This document shows, one piece after another, positions 51,732 through 60,637 of a stretch of 64,000 nucleotides of DNA. A model generated the notes under the pieces. The model had not been told where the DNA came from, made no database searches, and worked only from the letters and a program-made list of their open reading frames with translations. The position numbers and the translations under genes are program-made. Origin of the DNA: Pseudomonas sp. CBZ-4 (GTDB lineage: Bacteria > Pseudomonadota > Gammaproteobacteria > Pseudomonadales > Pseudomonadaceae); contig NZ_ANNV01000169.1 in NCBI RefSeq assembly GCF_000346755.1, positions 1-64,000 on the forward strand, written 5' to 3'. Within the stretch, counting starts at the first letter, position 1. Every line of letters starts with the position of its first letter.

Positions 51732-53540
51732 TCAGCCTTCGATTTCAATCAGGATTTCGCCAGGGTTGACCCGGTCGCCCTTGGCCACGTGAACGGCGGT
51801 CACCTTGCCGGCAATCGCTGCCTGCACTTCGGTTTCCATCTTCATCGCCTCGGTGATCAGCACGGCCTGGCCGGCCTTGACCACGTCGCCTTCCTTGACC
51901 AGCACGTCGACGATATTGCCCGGCATCGCGGTGCTGACATGGCCCGGCGCAGTGGCTTGCTTGCGCTTGCTGCTGCCGCCGCCGACAAACTCGTTGAGCG
52001 GTTCGAACACCACTTCTTCCGGCATGCCGTCGATGGACAGGTAGAAGTGGCGCTTGCCTTCGGCCTTCACGCCGACACCGGTGATGTCCACGCGGTAGCT
52101 TTCACCGTGCACGTCGATGACGAATTCGGTCGGCACACCTTCGCCACCGGCACGCGCCACGCCGCCGGCTTCAGGGATTGGCAGCAGCACTTCCGGCGCC
52201 AGGGTGCCGGCGTCGCGTTCTTCGAGGAACTTGCGGCCAATGTCCGGGAACATGGCATAGGTCAGCACGTCTTCTTCGGACTTGGCCAACGCGCCGATCT
52301 CGCCGCGCAGCTTGGTCATTTCCGGCTTGAGCAGGTCAGCCGGGCGCACGTCGATCACTTCTTCGCTGCCGATAGCCTGGCGACGCAGTTGCTCATTCAC
52401 CGTGCCCGGCGCCTTGCCGTAGCCGCCTTGCAGGTAGAGCTTCACTTCGTTGGTGATGGTCTTGTAGCGCTCGCCGGCCAGCACGTTGAAGAACGCCTGG
52501 GTGCCGACGATCTGCGACGTCGGCGTGACCAGCGGCGGGAAGCCGAGGTCTTCACGCACGCGCGGGATCTCAGCCAGCACTTCGCTCATGCGGTTGAGGG
52601 CGCCCTGCTCTTTCAACTGGTTGGCCAGGTTGGAAATCATCCCGCCCGGCACCTGGTTGACTTGCACACGGGTATCGACCGCGGTGAATTCGCTCTCGAA
52701 CTGGTGATATTTCTTACGCACGGCGTAGAAGTACAGGCCGATCTCTTGCAGCAGTTCCAGGCTCAGGCCGGTGTCGAATTCGCTGCCTTTAAGGGCGGCG
52801 ACCATCGACTCGGTCCCCGGGTGGCTGGTGCCCCAGGCGAAGCTGGAGATGGCGGTGTCGATGTGGCTGGCACCGTTTTCGATGGCCTTGAGTTGGCACA
52901 TCGCGGCCAGACCCGCAGTGTCATGCGAGTGGATGAAAATCGGCAGGGTCTGCTCGGCTTTCAGCGCCTTGACCAGTTCGCCGGTGGCGTACGGGGTCAG
53001 CAGGCCAGCCATGTCCTTGATCGCGATGGAGTCGCAACCCATGGCTTCCAACTGCTTGGCCTGGGCCACGAACGCCTCGACGGTGTGCACCGGGCTGGTG
53101 GTGTAGGCGATGGTGCCCTGGGCGTGTTTGCCCGCCGCTTTGACCGCTTCGATGGCCACGCGCAGGTTACGCACGTCGTTCATCGCGTCGAAGATGCGGA
53201 ACACGTCGATGCCGTTGACTGCGGCCTTGGCGACGAAGGCTTTGACCACGTCGTCGCTGTAATGGCGGTAGCCCAGCAGGTTCTGGCCGCGCAGGAGCAT
53301 TTGCAGGCGGGTGTTGGGCAACGCGGCGCGCAGTTTGCGCAGGCGCTCCCACGGGTCTTCTTTAAGGAAGCGCACGCAGGCGTCGAAGGTCGCGCCGCCC
53401 CAGACTTCCAGGGACCAGTAGCCGACTTTGTCGAGCTTGTCGCAGATCGGCAGCATGTCGTCGGTGCGCATGCGGGTTGCGAGCAACGATTGGTGGGCGT
53501 CGCGCAGGATGGTGTCGGTTACGAAGATTTTCTTGCTCAT
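51732..53540 (-). CDS. pycB: Pyruvate carboxylase subunit B (biotinylated transcarboxylase)
   Basis: A 602-residue subunit, often labelled oadA, from the ATG at 53540 with GAGGA upstream. The carboxyltransferase barrel begins IFVTDTILRDAHQSLLATR and includes EVWGGATFD and the metal site FIHSHDTAGLA. A PYC_OADA domain follows from about residue 300. A linker rich in Gly, Ser and Lys leads to the biotinyl domain, whose biotin site is the Lys in ITEAMKMETE near residue 570. With PycA it makes oxaloacetate from pyruvate. It follows pycA by 11 bases. Confidence 0.95.
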   Translation of the reverse strand: MSKKIFVTDTILRDAHQSLLATRMRTDDMLPICDKLDKVGYWSLEVWGGATFDACVRFLKEDPWERLRKLRAALPNTRLQMLLRGQNLLGYRHYSDDVVKAFVAKAAVNGIDVFRIFDAMNDVRNLRVAIEAVKAAGKHAQGTIAYTTSPVHTVEAFVAQAKQLEAMGCDSIAIKDMAGLLTPYATGELVKALKAEQTLPIFIHSHDTAGLAAMCQLKAIENGASHIDTAISSFAWGTSHPGTESMVAALKGSEFDTGLSLELLQEIGLYFYAVRKKYHQFESEFTAVDTRVQVNQVPGGMISNLANQLKEQGALNRMSEVLAEIPRVREDLGFPPLVTPTSQIVGTQAFFNVLAGERYKTITNEVKLYLQGGYGKAPGTVNEQLRRQAIGSEEVIDVRPADLLKPEMTKLRGEIGALAKSEEDVLTYAMFPDIGRKFLEERDAGTLAPEVLLPIPEAGGVARAGGEGVPTEFVIDVHGESYRVDITGVGVKAEGKRHFYLSIDGMPEEVVFEPLNEFVGGGSSKRKQATAPGHVSTAMPGNIVDVLVKEGDVVKAGQAVLITEAMKMETEVQAAIAGKVTAVHVAKGDRVNPGEILIEIEG

Positions 53541-53551
53541 TATTCTTTTCC

Positions 53552-54967
53552 TCACAGGCCTGCGTGGGCGGCGATGGCGGCGGCGATGGCCAGGGCCAGC
53601 TCTTCGGGTTTGCGCTTGATCGAGTAGTTGGTCAGCTCAGGGTGGCTTTCCACGAAACTGGTGTTGAACTGGCCGCTGCGGAATTCCGGGTTGCGCAGGA
53701 TTTCCTGGTAGTAGGCGGCGGTGGTCTTCACGCCTTGCAGGCGCATGTCGTCCAGGGCACGCAGGCCGCGGTCCATGGCTTCTTCCCAGGTCAACGCCCA
53801 CACCACCAGTTTCAGGCACATGGAGTCGTAGAACGGCGGGATGGTGTAGCCGGTGTAGATCGCCGTATCGGTGCGCACGCCGGGACCGCCGGGGGCGTAG
53901 TAACGGGTGATCTTGCCGAAGCTGGGCAGGAAGTTGTTTTTCGGGTCTTCGGCGTTGATACGGAACTGCAACGCAAAACCACGGTGCTGGATATCTTCCT
54001 GTTTCACCGACAGCGGCAGGCCCGAGGCGATGCGGATCTGCTCGCGGACGATGTCGATCCCGGTGATTTCTTCGGTGATGGTGTGTTCCACCTGCACCCG
54101 GGTGTTCATCTCCATGAAGTACACCTCGCCCTCGGCGAGCAGGAACTCCACGGTGCCGGCGTTCTCGTAGCCCACGGCCTTGGCGGCACGCACCGACAGG
54201 TCGCCGATGTAGGCGCGCTGTTCCGGGGTCAGCTGCGGGCTTGGGGCGATTTCGATGAGCTTCTGGTTGCGGCGCTGGATCGAGCAATCACGCTCGAACA
54301 GATGCACCACGTTGCCAAAGCTGTCACCGAGGATCTGCGCCTCGATGTGCTTGGGGTTGACGATGCATTTTTCCAGGAACACTTCCGCCGAACCGAAGGC
54401 CTTGGTGGCTTCGGAAATAACACGGGGGAAGGCTTGTTCAAGTTCTTCGCGGCTGTTGCAACGGCGGATACCGCGCCCGCCACCACCGGAGGTGGCCTTG
54501 AGCATCACCGGGTAACCAATGCGGTCGCCTTCGGTGAGGGCTTCAGCGATGTCGGCGACGTTGCCTTCGGTGCCGGGGGTGACCGGCACGCCGGCCTTGA
54601 TCATGCTGCGGCGCGCTTCGGTCTTGTCGCCCATGCGGCGGATCACTTCAGCGGACGGGCCGATGAATTTGATCCCACGTTCGGCGCAGATGTCCGCCAG
54701 TTCGGCGTTTTCCGACAGGAAGCCGTAGCCGGGGTGCAGCGCGTCACAACCGGTTTCCACGGCCAGGTTCACCAGCTTGCGCGGGTTCAGGTAACCGGCC
54801 AGGGGCTCGGCACCAATGCTGTGGGCTTCGTCGGCACGTTTGACGTGCAACGCATGGCGGTCGGCGTCGGAGTAGACCGCGACCGAGCGAATGCCCATCT
54901 CGGCGCAGGCACGCACGATTCGTACGGCAATTTCACCACGGTTGGCGATCAGGATCTTTTTTATCAC
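53552..54967 (-). CDS. pycA: Pyruvate carboxylase subunit A (biotin carboxylase)
   Basis: A 471-residue ATP-grasp biotin carboxylase. Landmarks are ILIANRGEIAVRIVRAC at the N terminus, VMLKATSGGGGRGIRRC near residue 155, MEMNTRVQVEHTITEEITGID near 285 (catalytic Glu and Arg; short form MNTRVQVEHTITE), and FALQFRINAEDPKNNF near 330. The start is GTG at 54967. It carboxylates the biotin on PycB with bicarbonate and ATP. The two-subunit form is typical of pseudomonads. The LysR gene is divergent, 196 bases away. Confidence 0.95.
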   Translation of the reverse strand: MIKKILIANRGEIAVRIVRACAEMGIRSVAVYSDADRHALHVKRADEAHSIGAEPLAGYLNPRKLVNLAVETGCDALHPGYGFLSENAELADICAERGIKFIGPSAEVIRRMGDKTEARRSMIKAGVPVTPGTEGNVADIAEALTEGDRIGYPVMLKATSGGGGRGIRRCNSREELEQAFPRVISEATKAFGSAEVFLEKCIVNPKHIEAQILGDSFGNVVHLFERDCSIQRRNQKLIEIAPSPQLTPEQRAYIGDLSVRAAKAVGYENAGTVEFLLAEGEVYFMEMNTRVQVEHTITEEITGIDIVREQIRIASGLPLSVKQEDIQHRGFALQFRINAEDPKNNFLPSFGKITRYYAPGGPGVRTDTAIYTGYTIPPFYDSMCLKLVVWALTWEEAMDRGLRALDDMRLQGVKTTAAYYQEILRNPEFRSGQFNTSFVESHPELTNYSIKRKPEELALAIAAAIAAHAGL

Positions 54968-55110
54968 TTGGAAATTCCCTTGAGCCGATTGCTGCGTTCT
55001 TCGACCCGCTAGACCCGGGTCGGCGCGTGACCAAATGTTTCATGACAGTCGCGAGACACACACTAAGCCCGTGGAGGGATTAACAAAAATCAATAATTAT
55101 TGGGTCGTGC

Positions 55111-55126
55111 ATAAGTAAAGACTTAT
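55111..55126. promoter_or_regulatory. Palindrome between pycA and the LysR gene
   Basis: ATAAGT-AAAG-ACTTAT is a perfect inverted repeat with LysR-type spacing in the divergent pycA/LysR region, 38 bases before the LysR start. It is a likely operator. Confidence 0.55.
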
Positions 55127-55163
55127 AGTTGGCCGGACAGCCGCGCGCGAAAGGACGATAAAA

Positions 55164-56138
55164 ATGCGTAAGTCATTGATGCGTATGACATTGCGTCAAT
55201 TGCAGATCTTCAATGAAGTGTGCGATTTGCGCTCGTACAGCCGTGCTGCCGAGGAAATGTCCCTCACACAACCCGCCGTCAGCCTGCAAATTCGCCAGCT
55301 GGAAGAGCTGATCGGCCAGCCATTATTCGATTACGTCGGCAAAAAGCTCTACATGACCGAGGCCGCCGAAGCCTTGCAGCGCGCCAGCCGGGACATTTTC
55401 GGGCGCCTGGAAAACCTCGACATGCAGCTGTCGGATATGCAGGGCTCGCTGCAAGGCCAGTTGAAGCTGGCGATTGAATCCAGCGCCAAGTACTTCGTGC
55501 CGCACCTGTTTGCCGCGTTCAAGCGCCAGCATCCCGAAGTGCAGCTGCACCTGACGGTGGTCAACCGCGCCCAGGTGATTCGCCGGCTGTCGGACAACCG
55601 CGACGACCTGGTGATCATGTCCATGGTGCCCCAGGACATGGGCCTGGAGTTCCTGCCGTTCCTCAACAATCCGATCGTCGCGGTGGCGCCCCCTGATCAT
55701 CCCTTGAGCCTGCAAGGCCCGCTGCGCCTGCAAGACCTGGAGCCTTACACGCTGCTGGTGCGCGAGCAGGGTTCCGGCACGCGGATGGCCTGCGAGGAAT
55801 ACTTCAAGGAGAAGCGCGTGCACTTCACCCAAACGGTGGAAGTGTCATCGGCCGAGGCCCAGCGCGAATGCGTGAGCGCAGGTTTGGGCGTGGCCTTGCT
55901 GACGCGCCACGCCGTGAACCTGGAACTGGCCAGCGGCGGGCTCAAGGAGCTGCCGGTGGAAGAGCTGCCGCTGTACCGCAGTTGGTGCCTGGTGCAGGCC
56001 AAGGCCAAGCGCCTGTCACCGGTGGCCCATGCGTTCCTGGGCTTTATCCGCAGCGAACGGGCACAGATCAGCGTGCTGGCTGAGCGTTTCGCTGGGCAGC
56101 CACGGGTGCCTGCCAATGCAGCTCCGGGTAGTCACTGA
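55164..56138 (+). CDS. LysR-type regulator divergent from pycA
   Basis: A 324-residue LysR regulator. The helix-turn-helix is FNEVCDLRSYSRAAEEMSLT and QPAVSLQIRQLEELIG. The effector domain starts near residue 95 (GQLKLAIESSAKYFVPHLFA). AAGGA lies before the ATG at 55164; another ATG is seven codons into the protein. Its position beside pycA, conserved in other pseudomonads by my recollection, suggests control of pyruvate carboxylase. Its last 70 bases overlap the convergent small gene 56068-56265. Confidence 0.9.
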   Translation: MRKSLMRMTLRQLQIFNEVCDLRSYSRAAEEMSLTQPAVSLQIRQLEELIGQPLFDYVGKKLYMTEAAEALQRASRDIFGRLENLDMQLSDMQGSLQGQLKLAIESSAKYFVPHLFAAFKRQHPEVQLHLTVVNRAQVIRRLSDNRDDLVIMSMVPQDMGLEFLPFLNNPIVAVAPPDHPLSLQGPLRLQDLEPYTLLVREQGSGTRMACEEYFKEKRVHFTQTVEVSSAEAQRECVSAGLGVALLTRHAVNLELASGGLKELPVEELPLYRSWCLVQAKAKRLSPVAHAFLGFIRSERAQISVLAERFAGQPRVPANAAPGSH

Positions 56139-56265
56139 TGCTCTGGAGCAATTGGCGTTCTTCACAACGGTCTTCGATTGCGCGACGGAACGCCATGCGG
56201 CGCTGGTCTTCCTGCTGACGGCGGGTTTTTACGGCGCTGTTGCTGTCTTCGTAGGGACGGGCCAT
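56068..56265 (-). CDS. Small PA3496-like basic protein
   Basis: A 65-residue polar protein, MARPYEDSNSAVKTRRQQED at its start, then RRMAFRRAIEDRCEERQL. It is similar, from memory, to the PA3496 family (putative envelope integrity). It is a credible gene because GGGAG lies 8 bases before the ATG at 56265. Its 3' end overlaps the convergent LysR gene by 71 bases. There is no membrane segment; its role is unknown. Confidence 0.75.
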   Translation of the reverse strand: MARPYEDSNSAVKTRRQQEDQRRMAFRRAIEDRCEERQLLQSISDYPELHWQAPVAAQRNAQPAR

Positions 56266-56392
56266 TTCGAGTCTCCCAATGCGAGTACGGGAGTTCAGGA
56301 TGGCCTTGGGCGGTTACGGTTTGGCGGCGCGGGGATGACAGGACGATGAATCTTCGGAAGTTGACGCATATCCACTGTGGGAACGGGTCAAT

Positions 56393-56479
56393 GTGGGAGC
56401 GGGCTTGCCCGCGAAGACGGAGTGTCAGTCAAAGATGCTCTAACTGACCCACCGCATTCGCGGGCAAGCCCGCTCCCAC
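56393..56479. repeat. REPIN near the HexR-like gene
   Basis: GTGGGAGCGGGCTTGCCCGC and its inverted copy flank about 45 bases. A partial GTGGGAACGGG precedes it at 56377. It lies at the 3' side of the HexR-like gene. Confidence 0.92.
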
Positions 56480-56488
56480 ATTAGTCTG

Positions 56489-57355
56489 TCAGTCGTCGAG
56501 GGCTTTGACGGATTTTGGCGACAACCGCAGGCTGCGCAAGCTGCGTTTCACGCTCTTGAGGTGGTTGACCAGGCTCGGCCCGCGCGCCATGGCCACGCCC
56601 ATCGCCAGCACGTCGATCACCACCAGGTGGGCGATGCGCGAGGTCAACGGCGTATAGATCTCGGTGTCTTCATGCACATCGATCGCCAGGTTGACGGTGG
56701 ACAGCTCCGCCAACGGCGTCTGGCTCGGGCACAGGGTGATCAGGGTCGCGCCGCTTTCACGCACCAGGTTGGCGGTGATCAGCAGGTCTTTGGAGCGCCC
56801 GGACTGGGAAATGCAGATCGCCACGTCGGTGGGCTTCAACGTCACCGCCGACATCGCCTGCATGTGCGGGTCGCTGTAGGCCGCTGCCGTGAGCAGCAGT
56901 CGGAAGAATTTGTGCTGGGCGTCGGCTGCCACCGCACCCGATGCGCCAAAACCATAGAACTCGACACGCTGGGCCTGGGACATCGCCGTCACGGCTTTTT
57001 GCAGCTCGATCGGGTCGAGCTTCTCGCGCACTTCCATCAGGGTGTGCAGCGTGGTGTCGAAGATTTTCAGGCTGTAGTCGGCGACGGAATCGTCTTCGTG
57101 GATCGCAAACTGCCCGAAGCTCGCACCTGCAGCCAGGCTCTGGGCCAGCTTGAGTTTCAGGTCCTGGAACCCGGAGCAACCGATGGCGCGGCAGAAGCGC
57201 ACGATGGTCGGCTCGCTGATGCCCACGCTGTGGGCCAGGTCGGCCATGGAGCTGTGCATCACGGCCGCAGGATCAAGCAGCACGTGGTCGGCAACCTTGA
57301 GTTCCGATTTACGTAACAGGTGGCGCGACTGGGCGATATGTTGCAACAGGTTCAA
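56489..57355 (-). CDS. HexR-like regulator, MurR/RpiR family with SIS domain
   Basis: A 288-residue repressor. The N-terminal RpiR helix-turn-helix shows SMADLAHSVGISEPTIVRFC and RAIGCSGFQDLKLKLAQSL; the C-terminal SIS sugar-phosphate domain shows VEFYGFGASGAVAADAQHKF and ICISQSGRSKDLLITANLVR. This matches HexR, which controls glucose catabolism through 2-keto-3-deoxy-6-phosphogluconate. A near-perfect HexR-type site lies 45 bases upstream of the start, so it probably represses itself. The zwf/edd genes that HexR usually neighbours are absent here, so it may be a paralogue of the main HexR. Confidence 0.9.
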   Translation of the reverse strand: MNLLQHIAQSRHLLRKSELKVADHVLLDPAAVMHSSMADLAHSVGISEPTIVRFCRAIGCSGFQDLKLKLAQSLAAGASFGQFAIHEDDSVADYSLKIFDTTLHTLMEVREKLDPIELQKAVTAMSQAQRVEFYGFGASGAVAADAQHKFFRLLLTAAAYSDPHMQAMSAVTLKPTDVAICISQSGRSKDLLITANLVRESGATLITLCPSQTPLAELSTVNLAIDVHEDTEIYTPLTSRIAHLVVIDVLAMGVAMARGPSLVNHLKSVKRSLRSLRLSPKSVKALDD

Positions 57356-57399
57356 AGGGCAGGACTCTTGTTATTGGCAGGTGCCAGGGATGTAGCAAG

Positions 57400-57418
57400 C
57401 TTGTAGTTATACTACAAG
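57400..57418 (-). promoter_or_regulatory. HexR-type operator
   Basis: CTTGTAGT-TAT-ACTACAAG is a perfect palindrome and matches the known HexR pattern TGTARTnnnAYTACA. It is 45 bases before the HexR-like start. Confidence 0.8.
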
Positions 57419-57517
57419 AATTGTCGTTTTGCCCGTCTGATGCATCACTAAATCGCCCTGCTGCCCTCTGATTCAAAGGGCAGGCGCTTTGTAGCCATTA
57501 GGGCGGCCCTGCCGTCG

Positions 57518-60391
57518 TTAAGGAAAATCTGCATTTTTCCGTAACAAATCTGCCAGCCCTTCGGCCTGCATCGGCCGGCTGATCAGATAGCCCTGCACTT
57601 CGTCACACCGCTCCCCGCGCAGGAAGTCCAACTGCTGCTGATCTTCCACACCTTCGGCCACCACTTTCAGCGCCAAGCCATGGGCCATGGCGATGATTGC
57701 GCGGGTGATGGCCGCGTCCTCGCGGCCCTGGCCGAGCCCACGGATGAAGGTCTGGTCGATCTTCACGTAATCCACGGGGATGCGCTTGAGGTAGCTGAGG
57801 GACGAATAGCCGGTGCCGAAGTCGTCGATGGCCAGCTTCACCCCCAGGTCGCGCAGCTGCTGGAAGGTGGCGATGATGTGTTCAACGCTGTCGAGCAGCT
57901 GGCTTTCCGTCAGCTCCAGCTCGAGGTATTGCGGGTCCAGCCCGGTTTCTTCGAGGACCTGGCGCACCAGGCTGACCAACTTGCCCTGGCGCAACTGATG
58001 CACCGACAGGTTCACCGACACCCGGATCGGCGCCAGCCCCTGGCGCTGCCATTCGCACGCCTGCCAGCAGGCCTGGCGCAGCACAAATTCACCCAGCGGC
58101 ACGATCAGGCCGGTCTCTTCGGCTAGGCCGATAAACTCGCCCGGCGGCACCATGCCCCACTGCGGATGCTCCCAACGCACCAGCGCTTCGGCGGCGTTCA
58201 GCTTGCCGGTGGCCAGGCACAGTTTCGGCTGGTAGAACACCGTCAGCTGGCGATCTTCGATGGCTTTGCGCAGTTGGTTTTCCAGCTGCAAGCGCTCCAA
58301 AGTGCTCGCTTGCAGGCTGTCGGTGTAGAACTGGAAATTGTTGCCGCCCAGGTGCTTGGCGTGTTGCATGGCCATGTTCGATTGGCTGACCAGTGCGGAA
58401 ATTTCCCGCGCATTGTCCGGCAGCAGGCTGACGCCCATCGAGGCACTGACCACCAGTTCATGCCCGTCCACCGTCACCGGCACGCGCAGCTTGGCCAGCA
58501 ACCGCGTGGCCACGCGGGCCAGGCTCGACAGGCTGCCGTAGGCATCGAACAGCACGGCGAACTCATCGCCAGACAACCGCGCAATGGTGTCCGCCTCGGG
58601 CAAGGCATTGATCAAGCGCCGCGCCATTTTCTGCAGCAGTTGGTCGGCGACTTCATGCCCCAGGCTGTCGTTGAGCAGCTTGAAACGGTCGAGGTTGATA
58701 TGCAGCAGCGCCAGGCTGCGCCCACCCTGGCGCACCCGCGCATGGGCTTCGCGCAGGCGCTCACGGAACAGCGAGCGGTTGGCCAGGCCGGTCAGCTCGT
58801 CGTAGTGGGTGAGGTAGCGCATGCGCTCTTCGGATTCGCGCCGCGCAGAAAGATCGGCGAAGAAGCCCACGATATGGCTGACCTTTCCCCGAACATCACG
58901 CACCACATTCAATTGCAGCCACTGCGGGTACAACTCGCCGTTCTTGCGCGTCTCCACCAGTTCGCCTTGCCAGGTGCCGTGGCTGAGCAACGCCTGGCGG
59001 ATCACCGGGAAGTGGCGGCGCGCGTCGCGGCTGCTGGGCAGTTCGACGACGTTGCGCCCGAGCATGTCATCGATGTCAAAACCGGTGACGCGGCTGAAGG
59101 CCTGGTTCACCGCGATCAGCTTGTAGTCCGGGTCGAGAATCACGATGCCTTCGCTGGCCGCCTCGAAGACCGTCGACGCCAGGCGCTGTTGTTCTTCCAG
59201 GACTTTGCTCGCGCTGATATCGCGACGGGTGCCAAGCATGCGCGTGACCCGGCCACTGGGCGCGCGCTCCACGGCGCGGCCACGGTCTTCGATCCACACC
59301 CAGTGGCCGTCGCCGTGACGCACGCGGTATTCGACCTGATAGTCCTCGCTGCGGCCCTTGAGGTGCTCGACCAACGCGCGCTTGAGCAGCGGCAAGTCGT
59401 CGGGGTGCAGGCGTGGCTTGAGGTGGCTGAGCATCGCCGTGACGTACTCGGGCTCCAGGCCGAACAATTCCTTGAGTTGGGTGTGGTGGACCTCGTCGGT
59501 TTGCAGGTTCCAGTCCCACAGGCCCAGCTCGCTGGCTTGCAGCGCCATGGCCAGGCGCGCTTCGCTTTTGTTCAGGGCCAGGCTGGCGGCGTCGAGTTCC
59601 TGGCTGCGCTGGGCCACGCGGTCTTGCAGGCCGGTCTGGGCCTCGCGCAATTCCTGCTCGATCTGGCGGCGTTGCTCGACTTCGCGCACCAGTTCTTGAT
59701 TCAACTGCTCGCTGCGCTGTTGCGCCTGCTGCAAGTGCTCGATCAGCGCCTGGTTCTGGAAGCGCCGCAACAGCCCGCGCTGGATCAGGCGGTTGACCTG
59801 CCACGCCACCACGCTCAAGGACGCCAGCAGGATCAGGCCGAGCACGCCCCAGCCTTGTTGCTGCGGCGCGCCGTTCCAGAACAGATAGAGGATCGCCGGC
59901 AGCAGGCACGGCAAAGCAAACGACAGGAACGCCGGCAAGCTCACGGCGTAGGCCACACTGGCCGACAGCGTCGCGGCGCCGATCAGGCCGAATACCCAGG
60001 CCTGCTGCATAAAGCTGTCTGCCGGCACCAGGGCGATGGCGGCGGTGGCCAGGGTCAGGCCGCTGACCGCCGAGCCGAGCATGAACATGCGCCGCCACAC
60101 CGGCTGGGCCTGGCGGCTGGGCATGGCCGAATCAAAGGCCGCCACCTGGATCACGCGCATCGCCACCAACGCCAGCAGCCAGACCAGCCAGATGCTGTCC
60201 AGCAGGTATTGCTTGGGGTTCCACAGCAGCCAGGCGCAGACCAGGCCGTTGACCAACATTAATAAGGTGGGCAACAACGAGCCCTGATACAGCAGGCGTG
60301 TGCGTTCGACCGCCATCTCGGTGGCGTAGTGCTTGCGGATAACCTGCGCGGGCGCCGCCGAAGGGCTGAGCAGGTCGGTGCTGAGGGTCAT
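57518..60391 (-). CDS. PAS-GGDEF-EAL membrane protein, probable c-di-GMP phosphodiesterase
   Basis: A 957-residue protein from the ATG at 60391; 17 more residues are possible upstream. Five or six hydrophobic helices fill about 30-185 (for example LLALVAMRVIQVAAF). A coiled coil follows (EVEQRRQIEQELREAQ), then two PAS domains (about 265-510). The GGDEF domain reads SGDEF at 607-611 instead of GG(D/E)EF, so cyclase activity is doubtful. The EAL domain is intact: EALVRW from residue 735, NLSVHQL, ELTESQLLD and DDFGTGYSSLSYLKR. It most likely degrades c-di-GMP, with the GGDEF domain as a possible GTP sensor. Confidence 0.88.
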   Translation of the reverse strand: MTLSTDLLSPSAAPAQVIRKHYATEMAVERTRLLYQGSLLPTLLMLVNGLVCAWLLWNPKQYLLDSIWLVWLLALVAMRVIQVAAFDSAMPSRQAQPVWRRMFMLGSAVSGLTLATAAIALVPADSFMQQAWVFGLIGAATLSASVAYAVSLPAFLSFALPCLLPAILYLFWNGAPQQQGWGVLGLILLASLSVVAWQVNRLIQRGLLRRFQNQALIEHLQQAQQRSEQLNQELVREVEQRRQIEQELREAQTGLQDRVAQRSQELDAASLALNKSEARLAMALQASELGLWDWNLQTDEVHHTQLKELFGLEPEYVTAMLSHLKPRLHPDDLPLLKRALVEHLKGRSEDYQVEYRVRHGDGHWVWIEDRGRAVERAPSGRVTRMLGTRRDISASKVLEEQQRLASTVFEAASEGIVILDPDYKLIAVNQAFSRVTGFDIDDMLGRNVVELPSSRDARRHFPVIRQALLSHGTWQGELVETRKNGELYPQWLQLNVVRDVRGKVSHIVGFFADLSARRESEERMRYLTHYDELTGLANRSLFRERLREAHARVRQGGRSLALLHINLDRFKLLNDSLGHEVADQLLQKMARRLINALPEADTIARLSGDEFAVLFDAYGSLSSLARVATRLLAKLRVPVTVDGHELVVSASMGVSLLPDNAREISALVSQSNMAMQHAKHLGGNNFQFYTDSLQASTLERLQLENQLRKAIEDRQLTVFYQPKLCLATGKLNAAEALVRWEHPQWGMVPPGEFIGLAEETGLIVPLGEFVLRQACWQACEWQRQGLAPIRVSVNLSVHQLRQGKLVSLVRQVLEETGLDPQYLELELTESQLLDSVEHIIATFQQLRDLGVKLAIDDFGTGYSSLSYLKRIPVDYVKIDQTFIRGLGQGREDAAITRAIIAMAHGLALKVVAEGVEDQQQLDFLRGERCDEVQGYLISRPMQAEGLADLLRKNADFP

Positions 60392-60637
60392 AGGCAGTGT
60401 TCTTATAATGGTGAGCCCGAAACGTGCACGGAGCATACACAAGCCTGCGCGCGGGCCAAACTGCTCTGCGTCATAAAAACCAGCGGATATTTACCCGCAA
60501 ACCTCGGTGCCAGACAGCTCGGGCAAGGCGGTGCGGGGGCTGCACCCTCTGACCGACCGGTCATCAGCCCCGGCAGAATTATCGACCGTCCAGCATTGGG
60601 GTTTGCCCCACTCCCCCGAGGGCCATAGAATGCGCCG

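Noticed and set aside
58166..60262. 698-codon open frame antisense to the GGDEF-EAL gene
   Set aside because: Same cause; composition is typical of a reverse-strand shadow and no ribosome binding site precedes it.
60392..60637. Possible LexA box before uvrD
   Set aside because: No CTGT-N8-ACAG sequence was found; only a GACCGACCGGTC palindrome of unknown meaning is present.
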